DNA of 64,000 bases from Pseudoalteromonas xiamenensis (GCF_042431545.1 NZ_JBHLYX010000016.1), one strand, 5' to 3'. Shown: positions 8,762-17,183, numbered from the stretch's first letter. Translations and numbers: made by a program. The notes: generated by a model from the letters alone, not told the origin.

Positions 8762-8783
8762 GCATTCTTTAGTAAAAGAATGC
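8762..8783. repeat. 22-bp inverted repeat upstream of the Cys-His-Asp protein gene
   Basis: GCATTCTTT-AGTA-AAAGAATGC has perfect 9-bp arms and a 4-base loop, ending 37 bases before the ATG at 8821. It could be an operator or a 5'-UTR hairpin; no T-run follows, so a terminator is unlikely. Confidence 0.5.
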
Positions 8784-8820
8784 GTTAAACGTCGGTAAAT
8801 GAGAGATAGGGAGAGTTACA

Positions 8821-9702
8821 ATGACTAAGCAAGAAATGACAAAAGTATGTACAGCCGCCGCACGTGCAGTTCGCAAATTCATCACTGGTAGTAGCAACTT
8901 GAACAGTTATGGAGAGGGAATTCGGCAAATAGGTCAAAACCTTGGGTTGAGACTTGATGACCTAGACAATCTGAAGAAAACCCGAGGGTCTTGGCTTGGT
9001 ACAATGGTTGATTTTTTAGGTGAAGACAAAGTTACCGCAGTCTACCAACTCATCAATAACGGAGATAAGCAACCATCGAGCTGGGGCTCAAAACCAACGA
9101 ATGCTCAACAATCGGCCCTAAACATTCAAAAACTTGCCGAAGTTTATGCCTCATTCAAAGATTCTAAAGTACTTTGGAACGCCGGAAATAAACACCCAAA
9201 GTGGAATGAAGAGGCAGGTGTTTTAGCGAGGTCAAATAAAGAAAGCTTTGAAAATTTGGCGATACGAGCCGCGAGCAACGCGACCGCAAATTGTGGAGAA
9301 ACATCACTATTGGCTTATATGTTACTCACGACATTGCCAAAAGATGGGAAATATAAAGACTTACATACTGCAATTAATAATCTTACGGTTGGGTGGTATC
9401 ACGGTACAAACTTCGATCATGCCTATGTTATTGTCTCAAACAATGGCTATGGTGCTGATAAAAACTCCGTAAACAACTATTGCGTTTGCGATCCGTGGCT
9501 TGGTCAGTCATTTGCAGATTTACAAGGCAATCTGCACTACGATGGGGTAAACGTGCAAAACGTTGCTCAGACCAGCTCATCTATGCCTGAAATGAAAGTG
9601 GGTACCTATACATATGCGTCAACGTCTGACTCGTTAACCAAAATTCAAGGTGTTACACAAATTTTCCATTCCGCATTCTTAGACGAATGGAACAAGCTTT
9701 GA
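8821..9702 (+). CDS. Predicted papain-fold-like Cys-His-Asp enzyme, unknown family
   Basis: A 293-residue protein without signal peptide or membrane segment. I do not recognise a named family. The second half shows a plausible catalytic triad in canonical order: C158 in ANCGETSLLAYMLL at the start of a helix, H200 in NFDHAYVIV at the start of a strand, and D224 in CVCDPWLG. This C...H...D layout, with the DPW motif, is typical of transglutaminase/papain-like folds and occurs in several cysteine protease or deamidase effectors and toxins. The first 150 residues are helical with no known motif. GGGAG lies seven bases before the ATG. A 22-bp inverted repeat precedes the gene. Neither immunity-like nor secretion genes are adjacent. 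Enzyme class is inference. Confidence 0.6.
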   Translation: MTKQEMTKVCTAAARAVRKFITGSSNLNSYGEGIRQIGQNLGLRLDDLDNLKKTRGSWLGTMVDFLGEDKVTAVYQLINNGDKQPSSWGSKPTNAQQSALNIQKLAEVYASFKDSKVLWNAGNKHPKWNEEAGVLARSNKESFENLAIRAASNATANCGETSLLAYMLLTTLPKDGKYKDLHTAINNLTVGWYHGTNFDHAYVIVSNNGYGADKNSVNNYCVCDPWLGQSFADLQGNLHYDGVNVQNVAQTSSSMPEMKVGTYTYASTSDSLTKIQGVTQIFHSAFLDEWNKL

Positions 9703-9763
9703 GCAAAGGCTGATTTAATAGCACCTATTAATTTCTAGTTTGAACGAATGAAATGAGGTAGTC

Positions 9764-9800
9764 AGAGCATGTAAACTAAATTGTTACATGCTCGTCTTTA
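9764..9800. terminator. Possible terminator between convergent genes
   Basis: GAGCATGTAA (9765-9774) and TTACATGCTC (9784-9793) form a perfect 10-bp stem with a 9-base loop, followed by a short T-rich tail on the plus strand. Confidence 0.55.
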
Positions 9801-10091
9801 ATTTAGTCGGACATTTACTCGTTTCGGTTTATCGATACGGTTGCCTTCATTATCAATCTTGACCCAGATTAGATTTCCATTTTCTTCATTCTCATGTCGA
9901 CTGGCACATATAAATATCCAATCAAACTGTTTTATCAACGAGCCTTCACTGTATTCTTGTCCTTGATACCAACAAACTCGCTGCGGCATATCTACGAAGA
10001 CTCTTTGTGTTTCTGCTGCATAAGAGTTTGTAGCGCATAGGAGCGTACTAAGTAACAATAAATTGATCCGTTTCATGGCGTTCTTCGTCAT
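9798..10091 (-). CDS. Small exported DUF1496 family protein
   Basis: A 97-residue protein with an N-terminal signal peptide (RINLLLLSTLLCATNSYA-AET). The mature part carries VCWYQGQEYSEGSLIK, a cysteine near FICAS and NLIWVKI, matching the DUF1496 pattern found in E. coli YnjH (YQDQNYSEGAVIK, then LVW). Two cysteines, C in VCWYQ and C in FICAS, could pair in the periplasm. The start may be ATG 10091 or the in-frame ATG 10076 (MKRINLL); the latter is the more typical signal-peptide opening. Function unknown. Confidence 0.7.
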   Translation of the reverse strand: MTKNAMKRINLLLLSTLLCATNSYAAETQRVFVDMPQRVCWYQGQEYSEGSLIKQFDWIFICASRHENEENGNLIWVKIDNEGNRIDKPKRVNVRLN

Positions 10092-10250
10092 TGCGTCTAA
10101 TCTTAGTTAATACCATAGCGTACCTATAGAGCAATCCAAATAGAATTTGGATAGACAGCAGGATGTACCCGCGAGCTTCTAATCGACGCTTGGTATTAAG
10201 CATAGTGACAAATCTGTGAGTATCAATATAAAAAGAAGAGTAGGTAAATT

Positions 10251-10481
10251 ATGGCGTTAGACAAAAATATGTTAGATGAGTTGATTTTACTTTCTAAGTT
10301 CCCAGACTCAAGTATGTATCAAGGGCTAAAACTACATAAAGACGCAGATCCTACTATGGTTGCAGCAGCTGACCGATTGTTTGAGAAAGGTATTACAGAC
10401 AGTCGAGATGGTGGTTACCTTACCGATTTAGGAATAGATATTCGAGAACATCTCGACAAACTAAGCCTAGCACTAAAATAA
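10251..10481 (+). CDS. TIGR02647 family small protein
   Basis: A 76-residue cytoplasmic protein. The sequence LDELILLSKFPDSSMYQGLKLHKDADPTMVAAADRLFEKG followed by DGGYLTDLG matches, as I remember it, the TIGR02647 family of small gammaproteobacterial proteins, sometimes described as DNA-binding. The second half (RLFEKGITDSRDGGYLTDLG) looks like the helix-plus-wing end of a winged helix domain. It is monocistronic, with its own promoter region and a strong bidirectional terminator immediately after. Exact role unknown. Confidence 0.75.
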   Translation: MALDKNMLDELILLSKFPDSSMYQGLKLHKDADPTMVAAADRLFEKGITDSRDGGYLTDLGIDIREHLDKLSLALK

Positions 10482-10510
10482 TAAAGGAGGGCTAACCCTC
10501 CTTTATTATT
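10477..10510. terminator. Bidirectional terminator with perfect 15-bp stem
   Basis: Left arm 10477-10491 (ending AAAGGAGGG), loop CTAA, right arm 10496-10510 (CCCTCCTTTATTATT). It serves the TIGR02647 gene and the convergent maiA; the left arm includes the final bases of the plus-strand gene. Confidence 0.9.
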
Positions 10511-11140
10511 TTACTGTGCATCAGATTGATTTTCCGGACGCGCGGCATCAAATGCAGGAAGCTGGTTACAATGCGTATAAACCGCCAGCAATTTAGGAAA
10601 TGGTGACATATCCACCTCAAAGCGAAGTGCATTGAAGATTTGAGGCACTAAACAGATATCGGCAAGTGTGATTTTATCGCCAAAACAAAATGGACCTTCT
10701 GGCACAACAAGCGGTTCTAACTTTTTAAAACCTTCAATAATCCAATGACGATACCAAGTATTCTTTTGCTCATCAGTTGCACCGAGCTCGGCAGCTAGAT
10801 ATTTCAATACACGTAAGTTGTCGATTGGGTGAATATCACACGCTATGGCATAGCAAAAACTGCGCACTTGAGCTTTGTCCCACGAATTAGTCGGTAATAA
10901 AGGCGTATCGGGAGAATAGTCTTCCAGCCATTCAAGTATTGCCATGGATTGCGCTAATACACCGTGTTCGGTTTCCAAGGCAGGCAGCAATCCTTGTGCA
11001 TTTTTGCTTGTGTATTCGTTGCTGTGTTGTTCTGACTTTAAGAGATTAACAGGGCTAATTTCATGTGCTAATCCTTTCAAGTTAAGGGCTATACGCACAC
11101 GATAGGCGGCCGAACTGCGAAAATAACTGTATAATTTCAT
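10511..11140 (-). CDS. maiA: Maleylacetoacetate isomerase (zeta-class GST)
   Basis: Isomerises maleylacetoacetate to fumarylacetoacetate using glutathione, the step after homogentisate dioxygenase in tyrosine and phenylalanine breakdown. The 209-residue length fits zeta GSTs. The N-terminal thioredoxin-like domain begins MKLYSYFRSSAAYRVRIAL; the catalytic SSC motif of this class reads SSA here, with the serines conserved. QGLLPALE and QSMAILEWLE form the glutathione site, and GDKITLADICLVPQ is the typical helical-domain motif. It lies 68 bases downstream of hmgA on the same strand, so the two are probably cotranscribed. No fumarylacetoacetase lies between or beside them. Confidence 0.92.
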   Translation of the reverse strand: MKLYSYFRSSAAYRVRIALNLKGLAHEISPVNLLKSEQHSNEYTSKNAQGLLPALETEHGVLAQSMAILEWLEDYSPDTPLLPTNSWDKAQVRSFCYAIACDIHPIDNLRVLKYLAAELGATDEQKNTWYRHWIIEGFKKLEPLVVPEGPFCFGDKITLADICLVPQIFNALRFEVDMSPFPKLLAVYTHCNQLPAFDAARPENQSDAQ

Positions 11141-11208
11141 TGTTTGTCCTTAGTCACGACGAAAGCACCCCGAAGAGTGCTTTGTAATTCTAAAATCAGC
11201 ACAAGTGA

Positions 11209-12504
11209 TTATGCACCTTTGTAGTATTTCTTAATTCCTTTCCAACAATCAAGGTAATTTGTTTGTCGCTCTTTACCTTCTAACGCGTATTTTGTCGGTG
11301 AAATAACGTAGCGTGATTCAAACATAAACGCTAACGTATTCTCATAGCGTTGCGGTTGTAACTCGGCATTTGAGGCCTTTTCAAACACATCAGCTTCAGG
11401 TCCATGCGGAGACATGCAGTTGTGAAGGCTCATGCCACCAGGCACAAATCCATGCTCTTTGGCATCGTATACACCCTCAATTAATCCCATGAACTCGCTC
11501 ATGATATTACGGTGATAATATGGTGGACGGAACGTGTTTTCAGCGACCATCCAACGAGGAGGGAATATCACAAAGTCGACGTTTGCAACACCGGGCGTTC
11601 CTGAAGGTGACGTTAGTACGGTAAAGATAGAGGGATCTGGGTGATCAAAACTTACCGTGTTCATTACGTTGAAACGAGCTAAATCATACTTGTAAGGTGC
11701 ACTGTTGCCTGTCCAGGCAACGACATCGAGTGGTGAGTGACCAATATCACAGCGGAACAAATTGCCATTAAACTTCGCAACTAACTCAAAATCGCCTTCA
11801 ACATCTTCAAATGCAGCAACTGGATATTGAAAATCACGTTGGTTTGTATATCCGTTTGCACCGACAGGACCTCGTTCAGGTAATATATACGGATGGCCGT
11901 AGTTTTCACAAATATAGCCACGAGCAGTGTCGTTAAGAAGTTCGACATTGAATTTAATACCACGAGGGATCACCGCTATTTCACCAGGTTTAATCGCCAA
12001 CTTACCGCATTCAGTGTGCAGTACGATTTGACCTTGTTGTGGGACGAACAAGAATTCACCATCTGCATTGTAAAAATAACGACCTTCCATCGACTTATTG
12101 GCAACATAAACATGGATACCAATACCTGCTTGGCCATTCGCGCTACCGTTTGCTGCCATCGTTACAAGACCATCGACAAAATCTGTAGGGGTCGCCGGAA
12201 TCGCAATTGGATTCCAGCGCAGCATTGTTGGCGGTGTTGCGACTTCGGTAATTGGTGCAGTGCGCAGATGTCCATTATCCATTTGTTCGTAGTCGCCTTG
12301 CACAACCGATGGTCGAATACGATAAAACCAGTTGCGGCGGTTATCGGCGCGTGGGGCAGTGAAAGCTGTCGTATTGTACTGTTCAGCATAGAGATCATAT
12401 TTTACTTTTTGTGGTGAAAATTGACCTATCGGTAGGGCACCTGGTAACGCTTCAGTTTCGAATTCGTTACCGAAGCCGGTTAAGTATTGATATTCAGTTG
12501 TCAT
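11209..12504 (-). CDS. hmgA: Homogentisate 1,2-dioxygenase
   Basis: An Fe(II) enzyme that opens the ring of homogentisate to maleylacetoacetate. The 431 residues open with YQYLTGFGNEFETEALPGALP, a signature of the family, and contain the C-terminal iron-ligand region PPYYHRNIMSEFMGLI and GGMSLHNCMSPHGPEADVFE. Full length. It is transcribed divergently from a MarR-type regulator, and the intergenic stretch holds a perfect 20-bp inverted repeat (12536-12555) and a TyrR-box-like site (12581-12598). maiA follows. The absence of fumarylacetoacetase from the locus means that the last step must be encoded elsewhere. Confidence 0.96.
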   Translation of the reverse strand: MTTEYQYLTGFGNEFETEALPGALPIGQFSPQKVKYDLYAEQYNTTAFTAPRADNRRNWFYRIRPSVVQGDYEQMDNGHLRTAPITEVATPPTMLRWNPIAIPATPTDFVDGLVTMAANGSANGQAGIGIHVYVANKSMEGRYFYNADGEFLFVPQQGQIVLHTECGKLAIKPGEIAVIPRGIKFNVELLNDTARGYICENYGHPYILPERGPVGANGYTNQRDFQYPVAAFEDVEGDFELVAKFNGNLFRCDIGHSPLDVVAWTGNSAPYKYDLARFNVMNTVSFDHPDPSIFTVLTSPSGTPGVANVDFVIFPPRWMVAENTFRPPYYHRNIMSEFMGLIEGVYDAKEHGFVPGGMSLHNCMSPHGPEADVFEKASNAELQPQRYENTLAFMFESRYVISPTKYALEGKERQTNYLDCWKGIKKYYKGA

Positions 12505-12535
12505 TATTCTTGCTCCACTTGGGTTTTAAATAACG

Positions 12536-12555
12536 ATACTCTCACATGAGAGTAT
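12536..12555. promoter_or_regulatory. Probable MarR-family operator in the hmgA-regulator intergenic region
   Basis: ATACTCTCA-CA-TGAGAGTAT is a perfect inverted repeat with 9-bp arms and a 2-base spacer, 32 bases before the hmgA start and 80 before the regulator start. Length and symmetry are typical of MarR dimer sites; its place between divergent regulator and target supports autoregulation and control of hmgA. Confidence 0.65.
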
Positions 12556-12580
12556 TTTCAAGCGTCAGCTATTTTCTAGC

Positions 12581-12598
12581 TGTAAAGACTTGTGTACA
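12581..12598. promoter_or_regulatory. TyrR-box-like site
   Basis: TGTAAA-GACTTG-TGTACA matches the TyrR consensus TGTAAA-N6-TTTACA at 11 of 12 fixed positions. TyrR controls aromatic amino acid genes in gammaproteobacteria, which suits the neighbouring hmgA. TACAAT at 12595-12600 may double as a -10 hexamer for the plus-strand regulator. Confidence 0.4.
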
Positions 12599-12635
12599 AT
12601 AGGTATCTAAATTTGCATGTTTGAATCAAGGTTTT

Positions 12636-13055
12636 ATGGAATTGAAATTAAACGAATTTTTACCCTATAGGTTGGTAAAGCTTGCTGCTAAGGTAAGTGA
12701 TGAATTCGCTAAAGTATATGCAAAAGAAGCGGGGTTAAGTGTAGCGCAATGGCGTGTCTTGGCTCATTTAGCTGAACACCCCCAAAGTACAGCAAAACAA
12801 CTGTGCGACTTGGCTACTATGGATAAATCGACGGTATCTCGGGCGGTTAAACAGTTAGCAGAGCAGGGAATGCTGATAAGTGAAATGAGCGAAAAAGACA
12901 AACGCGCAACGTTACTTAAATTAACTGCGCAAGGTGAGTCGCTCTATGCGCGTTTGGTGCCTTTAGCGATAGAATGGGAGAAATCTCTGTTAGAGAAACT
13001 AAGTACGAAAGATAAACACGTACTTTTTCGAATTATAGAAGAGCTAGGTTCCTAA
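12636..13055 (+). CDS. MarR family transcriptional regulator, likely of hmgA
   Basis: A 139-residue winged-helix regulator. The DNA-binding region is clear: VAQWRVLAHLAEHPQSTAKQLCDLATMDKSTVSRAVKQLAEQGMLISEMSEKDKRATLLKLTAQG, with helix-turn-helix at STAKQL...DKSTVSRAVKQL and the wing with the conserved D-KR-A pattern. ATG 12636 (MELKLNEF) is preceded by AAGG; the TTG at 12621 is less likely. Divergence from hmgA and the shared palindrome at 12536-12555 suggest it is an HmgR-like repressor responding to a pathway intermediate. An inverted repeat (AGAGCTAG 13040-13047 / CTAGCTCT 13062-13069) spans its stop codon but lacks a T-run. Confidence 0.85.
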   Translation: MELKLNEFLPYRLVKLAAKVSDEFAKVYAKEAGLSVAQWRVLAHLAEHPQSTAKQLCDLATMDKSTVSRAVKQLAEQGMLISEMSEKDKRATLLKLTAQGESLYARLVPLAIEWEKSLLEKLSTKDKHVLFRIIEELGS

Positions 13056-13083
13056 TAAGGTCTAGCTCTGGTGTTAATATTGG

Positions 13084-13935
13084 TTAAGAACCAATCACGT
13101 CATTGAGTGTCGCAATTACTTCAACGGAAAGAGAAGTCATACGCTCAACGTAATTTTTTCGGTCTTCCGTCTCGCGGTCAACGAGCTCTTGCCATTCTTC
13201 AGGTCCGTAGTAACCAATCACCCATGGTATATGACTGCGATACTCATTAAAGTATTGGACTCGATTTTCATAACCATCAGGTGGAAGACCTCCACCTAAA
13301 TAAATGTTTTTATGTACATCTGAAACGGTATCCATATACATTGTTTGTAAAACTGACACGTGTTTACGCGCGACATTTTTTAGATAATTCTTATCTACAG
13401 CATTTTTAAGATATAGCTCGGTTGTGATGGCCATATGTAATGTGACGGCGGCGGCATAGGTTTCGGTTAAGTAGAAACTTTCTGCATTTCTTGCTTTGTT
13501 GAAGATATAGCTATTTACAATTTTTTGGGAATCTAAGTATAACGAGTTTAAAAGAGGGAGGCCGTTGCTACCCGATGATGAATTGTAATATGCAATAGAG
13601 TCATCTAGCGCGTCTATCAACCCGAGTACCTCGTTTACATTTTGCTGAACGAGTTCTTTTTTGATTATTTCTTCAATTCTGCGAAGCGCTTCTTCCGATA
13701 AGTCAGCAGCGTTAGCTCCGCCAAAACCAAAAATTTGGTCGAGTAGAATTGATGCAATTTTTTTACGTGCACCACTTTTGATATTCTTAAGCACATCAGG
13801 CCAAAACGCACCAAGACTTTGCACCGATTGTGTTTCTTGTGTATCCGCAGAATGAATTGTAACGAAATTGTCTGAAGCTAAGGTTGGAAATGAAAAAGCT
13901 GCGGCGATAGCGCAAGCTATTAGTGATTTACTCAT
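13084..13935 (-). CDS. Exported helical protein of unknown function
   Basis: A 283-residue protein with a textbook signal peptide (MSKSLIACAIAAAFSFPTLA-SDN). The start ATG 13935 follows AAGGA; a longer frame reaching 14040 would overlap the receptor gene and is not supported. The mature protein seems mostly helical: KNIKSGARKKIASILLDQIFG, EEALRRIEEIIKKELVQQNVNEVLGLIDALDDSIAYYN, then a long region rich in Tyr and charged residues. The IEEIIKKEL...N..L..ID.L...I.YYN stretch faintly recalls the helical domain of pore-forming insecticidal toxins, but I would not claim membership. It follows a receptor gene with a terminator in between. Function unknown. Confidence 0.65.
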   Translation of the reverse strand: MSKSLIACAIAAAFSFPTLASDNFVTIHSADTQETQSVQSLGAFWPDVLKNIKSGARKKIASILLDQIFGFGGANAADLSEEALRRIEEIIKKELVQQNVNEVLGLIDALDDSIAYYNSSSGSNGLPLLNSLYLDSQKIVNSYIFNKARNAESFYLTETYAAAVTLHMAITTELYLKNAVDKNYLKNVARKHVSVLQTMYMDTVSDVHKNIYLGGGLPPDGYENRVQYFNEYRSHIPWVIGYYGPEEWQELVDRETEDRKNYVERMTSLSVEVIATLNDVIGS

Positions 13936-13960
13936 AAATTTTCCTTTTAAGAGTGTATAA

Positions 13961-13987
13961 AAAAAGCGCGACATCATGTCGCGCTTT
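13961..13987 (-). terminator. Terminator of TonB-dependent receptor gene 1
   Basis: On the minus strand AAAGCGCGACAT-G-ATGTCGCGC is followed by a run of T. It lies just after the stop of the receptor gene (14004) and before the exported helical protein gene, which therefore probably has its own promoter or depends on read-through. Confidence 0.8.
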
Positions 13988-14003
13988 ATATGTTCAATAA
14001 CTA

Positions 14004-17000
14004 TTAGAACGTGTAGCGAACGCCTACACGCATTTCCCATAGTGATGGGTCTTTTTGCACAGTCGGTGATGATGCGCTGAAGTTAGAGTAGATGTACTTT
14101 CCATCTTCGTATTTCACATCAACAACGCGGTTACCAACGAAGTCACCTTTCTTCATTACACCCCAATCATCATTTAACAGGTTAGTTAAGTTATTGATTG
14201 TGAAGAATACTTGGCCTTTGTGACCTTCAGCAAAACCAGGGATTTCTTGCGTTACTTTTAAGTCAAATTTCACATACCAATCCGCATTTTGCACGTTACG
14301 GCCAGCGATTTGACCACGTTGTAGATTTTCATCTTCAATGAACGCATTAAATGCTGCAAGTTCTTCGCCTGTCATGTCATAAACTACGTTTACGTCATTC
14401 TCAAGTGGTACGTACATTAACTGACGACCATCTGAGTTCCAGTTAGAATCACCAAACTGTGAATCAGATTTGTTGAACAAGAAGCTGTAAGGTTGACCTT
14501 CACTTGCTTGACCGAATAGGTTGAAGCGTGTTGCATAGCCATCAACAAATTCTGTTTTGTAGCCAAGTTGGAACGTGAAACGGTGTGGTACTTCGTAATC
14601 TGACGTTGCAAGACCAGGATTTACAGCGTTAGAAACCGCAAGGTTACCGTAGTTCGAACCAGCTGTTGAACTCGTCATTGGGTTAATGTCTTTAGAATCG
14701 GTATAAGCATACGTCAACGTAAAGTCGATACCATTATCAAACTGCTTAGAGATTGCCGCAGAAATGACAGATGAACGCGCATCTTCGCCTTTAACGTTCG
14801 TTAGGATGTACTCACCAGAGCGACCATTAATGCTATCGATCAGTGCACGACCATCAACTGAGCTTGTACCAGCAACAAACAACGGCGCATCGATAGTTGT
14901 CGCTGAATCTTGTTTGTCTGTGTACAAGTAATCTAGCGTGATTACGTAGTCGTTTTCAGTCGTATAAGTTGCACCTAGAGCATATTTCCACTCAGATGGG
15001 ATTTCGAAGTTTGGATCGATAGCATTTGTAGAGCCGTCGCCCGCACCTACAGGTAATGCGCCGATTTCATCGTACATTGATTGTGGTACGTCGAAACCAG
15101 GTGTTCCGCCATCAAAGTTAGTCATAGGAACATCGAATAACGCTACGTTTTTCTTTGATAGACCAACTTGTGTTACACCGTCATTTGAGTAGGCATTTGA
15201 TACCCATACGTTCGGGTTACCGCCAGAGTATAGACCTGCGCCAGCACGAACTTCTAACGCGTCATCCACATACCATTGGAAACCGATACGCGGTTGGATA
15301 AGATCAAGTCCATCCATGTTCTTCGTGTTTGAGTAACCATAACGCTCTTCAAATTTAGCGTTATAATTTGGACGATCATCACTTGTGTATTTGTCGTAGC
15401 GCAAGCCAAATGTTAGCGTAGCATCGATGTCATCGAAGCTATATTCGTCTTGAGCGTAGAACGTATGTAGTTGATATGAGAATGAAGCCGCAACATCATT
15501 TTGGTTGTTAGTACCAGCTGCATTGTTGTAGTACACGCGAGAAGCTAGACCTGCTTCAAAGTCGTCAATCGAATTGAAACGGAACTCACCTTGAGTGTGC
15601 TGCATAAATAGGTTAAATACGTTTAAGTCTTCGTATTCGTAACCAGCAGTGATGGTGTGTTTATCAAGGTAATAAGTACCTGCAACTTTAACGCTGAACG
15701 TATCGTAATCTAGGTCGTTAGCTTGACGAGAATCATCAGGACCTAAATAAACTGTTCCGCCAGCCGTGTTGACTTGTACTTCACCGAAACCACTAGCAGC
15801 ATCTAGAGAAATTTGGCGACCATCAACATCTTGCTTAGCTACACGAACTTCAGTCGAGAAATCTGATGACCAATCTGAGTAAACAGACGCAACGATAGAC
15901 TTAAGCTCTGCACCTAGCTCATAAAAATGGCTATCTAAAGAAACAACTTTTGAACCGCCGTCAGACTGAGAAAGTTTAAAGCCATCATTATAGTTGTAAA
16001 CTAAACTTGCACGGTGGTCTTCGTTAATGTTCCAGTCGATTTTAAGAAGAATTTTTTCATCATCTACTGGCATGCTACCAGGTGTACCACCAGCGTTATA
16101 GCCGTATTTAGCATTTGCGATAGCAATAATACGATCTACTTCAGCTTGGCTGATTTTACCAGAGTCAAAACCTGCATAGCTAAACTGTTCTACACCTTCT
16201 AACTTTTCGTATGAAGCGAACATAAACAGGTTGTCTTTAATTAGCGGGAAACCAACATTGAAACCGTAACGTTTTTCAGTGAAATCACCTGTGTCGTAAT
16301 CTTTACCGTCAGATTTGTCACCCTTCATCGAATCATTTGTGTAATCGTAGAAGACGCCACCGTGAATCTCGTTCGTACCAGACTTTGTAACTGCGTTGAT
16401 GTTACACGCAGTGAAGCCACCGTACTGAACGTCAAATGGTGCAAGTTCTACTGCTACTTGTTCGATTGAGTCGAATGAGAAAGGAGGGCGTACTGTAGGG
16501 TAACCGTTTGAACCTAAGCCGAAGTTGTCGTTCATACGAACGCCATCAACCGTTAAACTGTTAAAACGTGGGTTACCACCACCACATTGAATCGCGCCGC
16601 GGCTGTCATCTACGTATACACGAGGGTCAACACGTACGATGTCGCTAAGGTCACGGTTGATTGCTGGTGCGTTTTCTAGTGTTTCTAGTGTAAAGGTTGC
16701 AGCAGGACCTGTGCCACCAGACATTGTACTGATAGGGCGACCAGTAACAACGATTTGTTCAACGTCCGTTTTAGCTTGTAGTTGAACGTTTACTGGGTAA
16801 TCGTTACCTAGAGAAAGATATACGTTCTCTAAAAGTTGGTCTTCAAATTTGTCAGAATCAACGATAATTTGGTATGGACCGCCAACGCGAAGACCTTTAG
16901 CGCTAAAATAACCTGCTTCGTTAACTTCAACAACTTTCGTTGAACCTGAAGGAACGTGCATAATTGTGATTGTTGTGCCTGCAGCAGGGTTACCATTTGG

Positions 17001-17117
17001 ACCAACGATTTGACCTTTAACAGCTGAAGATGTTTCGTTAGCGAATGCTGTACCACTTGCACCTACCAACGCAGCAACTGCTAGAGACAGAGCCGTTTTT
17101 CTCATTTGTAGTTTCAT
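14004..17117 (-). CDS. Oar-like TonB-dependent receptor 1
   Basis: A 1037-residue outer-membrane protein. Signal peptide (MRKTALSLAVAALVGASGTAFA), then a carboxypeptidase-regulatory-like beta domain at about 30-115 (VKGQIVGPNGNPAAGTTITIMHVPSGSTK), a plug domain (about 120-250, with GGGNPRFNSLTVDGVRMNDNFGL and SFDSIEQVAVELAPFDVQYGGF), and a long beta-barrel ending in aromatic EMRVGVRYTF. Such Oar-type receptors carry large ligands, including peptides. It is a paralogue of the gene upstream (17355-20567), sharing domain order and a 15-base leader. A terminator at 17315-17340 separates the two, and a 9-bp inverted repeat (17184-17192 / 17207-17215) lies upstream. The ligand is unknown; nearby nuclease genes hint at nucleic-acid fragments. 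Confidence 0.92.
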   Translation of the reverse strand: MKLQMRKTALSLAVAALVGASGTAFANETSSAVKGQIVGPNGNPAAGTTITIMHVPSGSTKVVEVNEAGYFSAKGLRVGGPYQIIVDSDKFEDQLLENVYLSLGNDYPVNVQLQAKTDVEQIVVTGRPISTMSGGTGPAATFTLETLENAPAINRDLSDIVRVDPRVYVDDSRGAIQCGGGNPRFNSLTVDGVRMNDNFGLGSNGYPTVRPPFSFDSIEQVAVELAPFDVQYGGFTACNINAVTKSGTNEIHGGVFYDYTNDSMKGDKSDGKDYDTGDFTEKRYGFNVGFPLIKDNLFMFASYEKLEGVEQFSYAGFDSGKISQAEVDRIIAIANAKYGYNAGGTPGSMPVDDEKILLKIDWNINEDHRASLVYNYNDGFKLSQSDGGSKVVSLDSHFYELGAELKSIVASVYSDWSSDFSTEVRVAKQDVDGRQISLDAASGFGEVQVNTAGGTVYLGPDDSRQANDLDYDTFSVKVAGTYYLDKHTITAGYEYEDLNVFNLFMQHTQGEFRFNSIDDFEAGLASRVYYNNAAGTNNQNDVAASFSYQLHTFYAQDEYSFDDIDATLTFGLRYDKYTSDDRPNYNAKFEERYGYSNTKNMDGLDLIQPRIGFQWYVDDALEVRAGAGLYSGGNPNVWVSNAYSNDGVTQVGLSKKNVALFDVPMTNFDGGTPGFDVPQSMYDEIGALPVGAGDGSTNAIDPNFEIPSEWKYALGATYTTENDYVITLDYLYTDKQDSATTIDAPLFVAGTSSVDGRALIDSINGRSGEYILTNVKGEDARSSVISAAISKQFDNGIDFTLTYAYTDSKDINPMTSSTAGSNYGNLAVSNAVNPGLATSDYEVPHRFTFQLGYKTEFVDGYATRFNLFGQASEGQPYSFLFNKSDSQFGDSNWNSDGRQLMYVPLENDVNVVYDMTGEELAAFNAFIEDENLQRGQIAGRNVQNADWYVKFDLKVTQEIPGFAEGHKGQVFFTINNLTNLLNDDWGVMKKGDFVGNRVVDVKYEDGKYIYSNFSASSPTVQKDPSLWEMRVGVRYTF

Positions 17118-17183
17118 TTTTCTGTTGTTTCCCGTGTTTGAGAGTGAGTTTTTAAACGTGAACTCTTATCGGTTCATCATTTC

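Noticed and set aside
11893..12417. 174-codon plus-strand frame antisense to hmgA
   Set aside because: It lies wholly inside a well-identified gene, has no ribosome site and its product has no recognisable features.
13084..13935. Assignment to Cry-type insecticidal toxins
   Set aside because: Only a loose helical pattern agrees; length and domain structure do not.
13936..14040. N-terminal extension of the exported helical protein
   Set aside because: It would overlap the receptor gene and place the clear signal peptide 36 residues into the protein.
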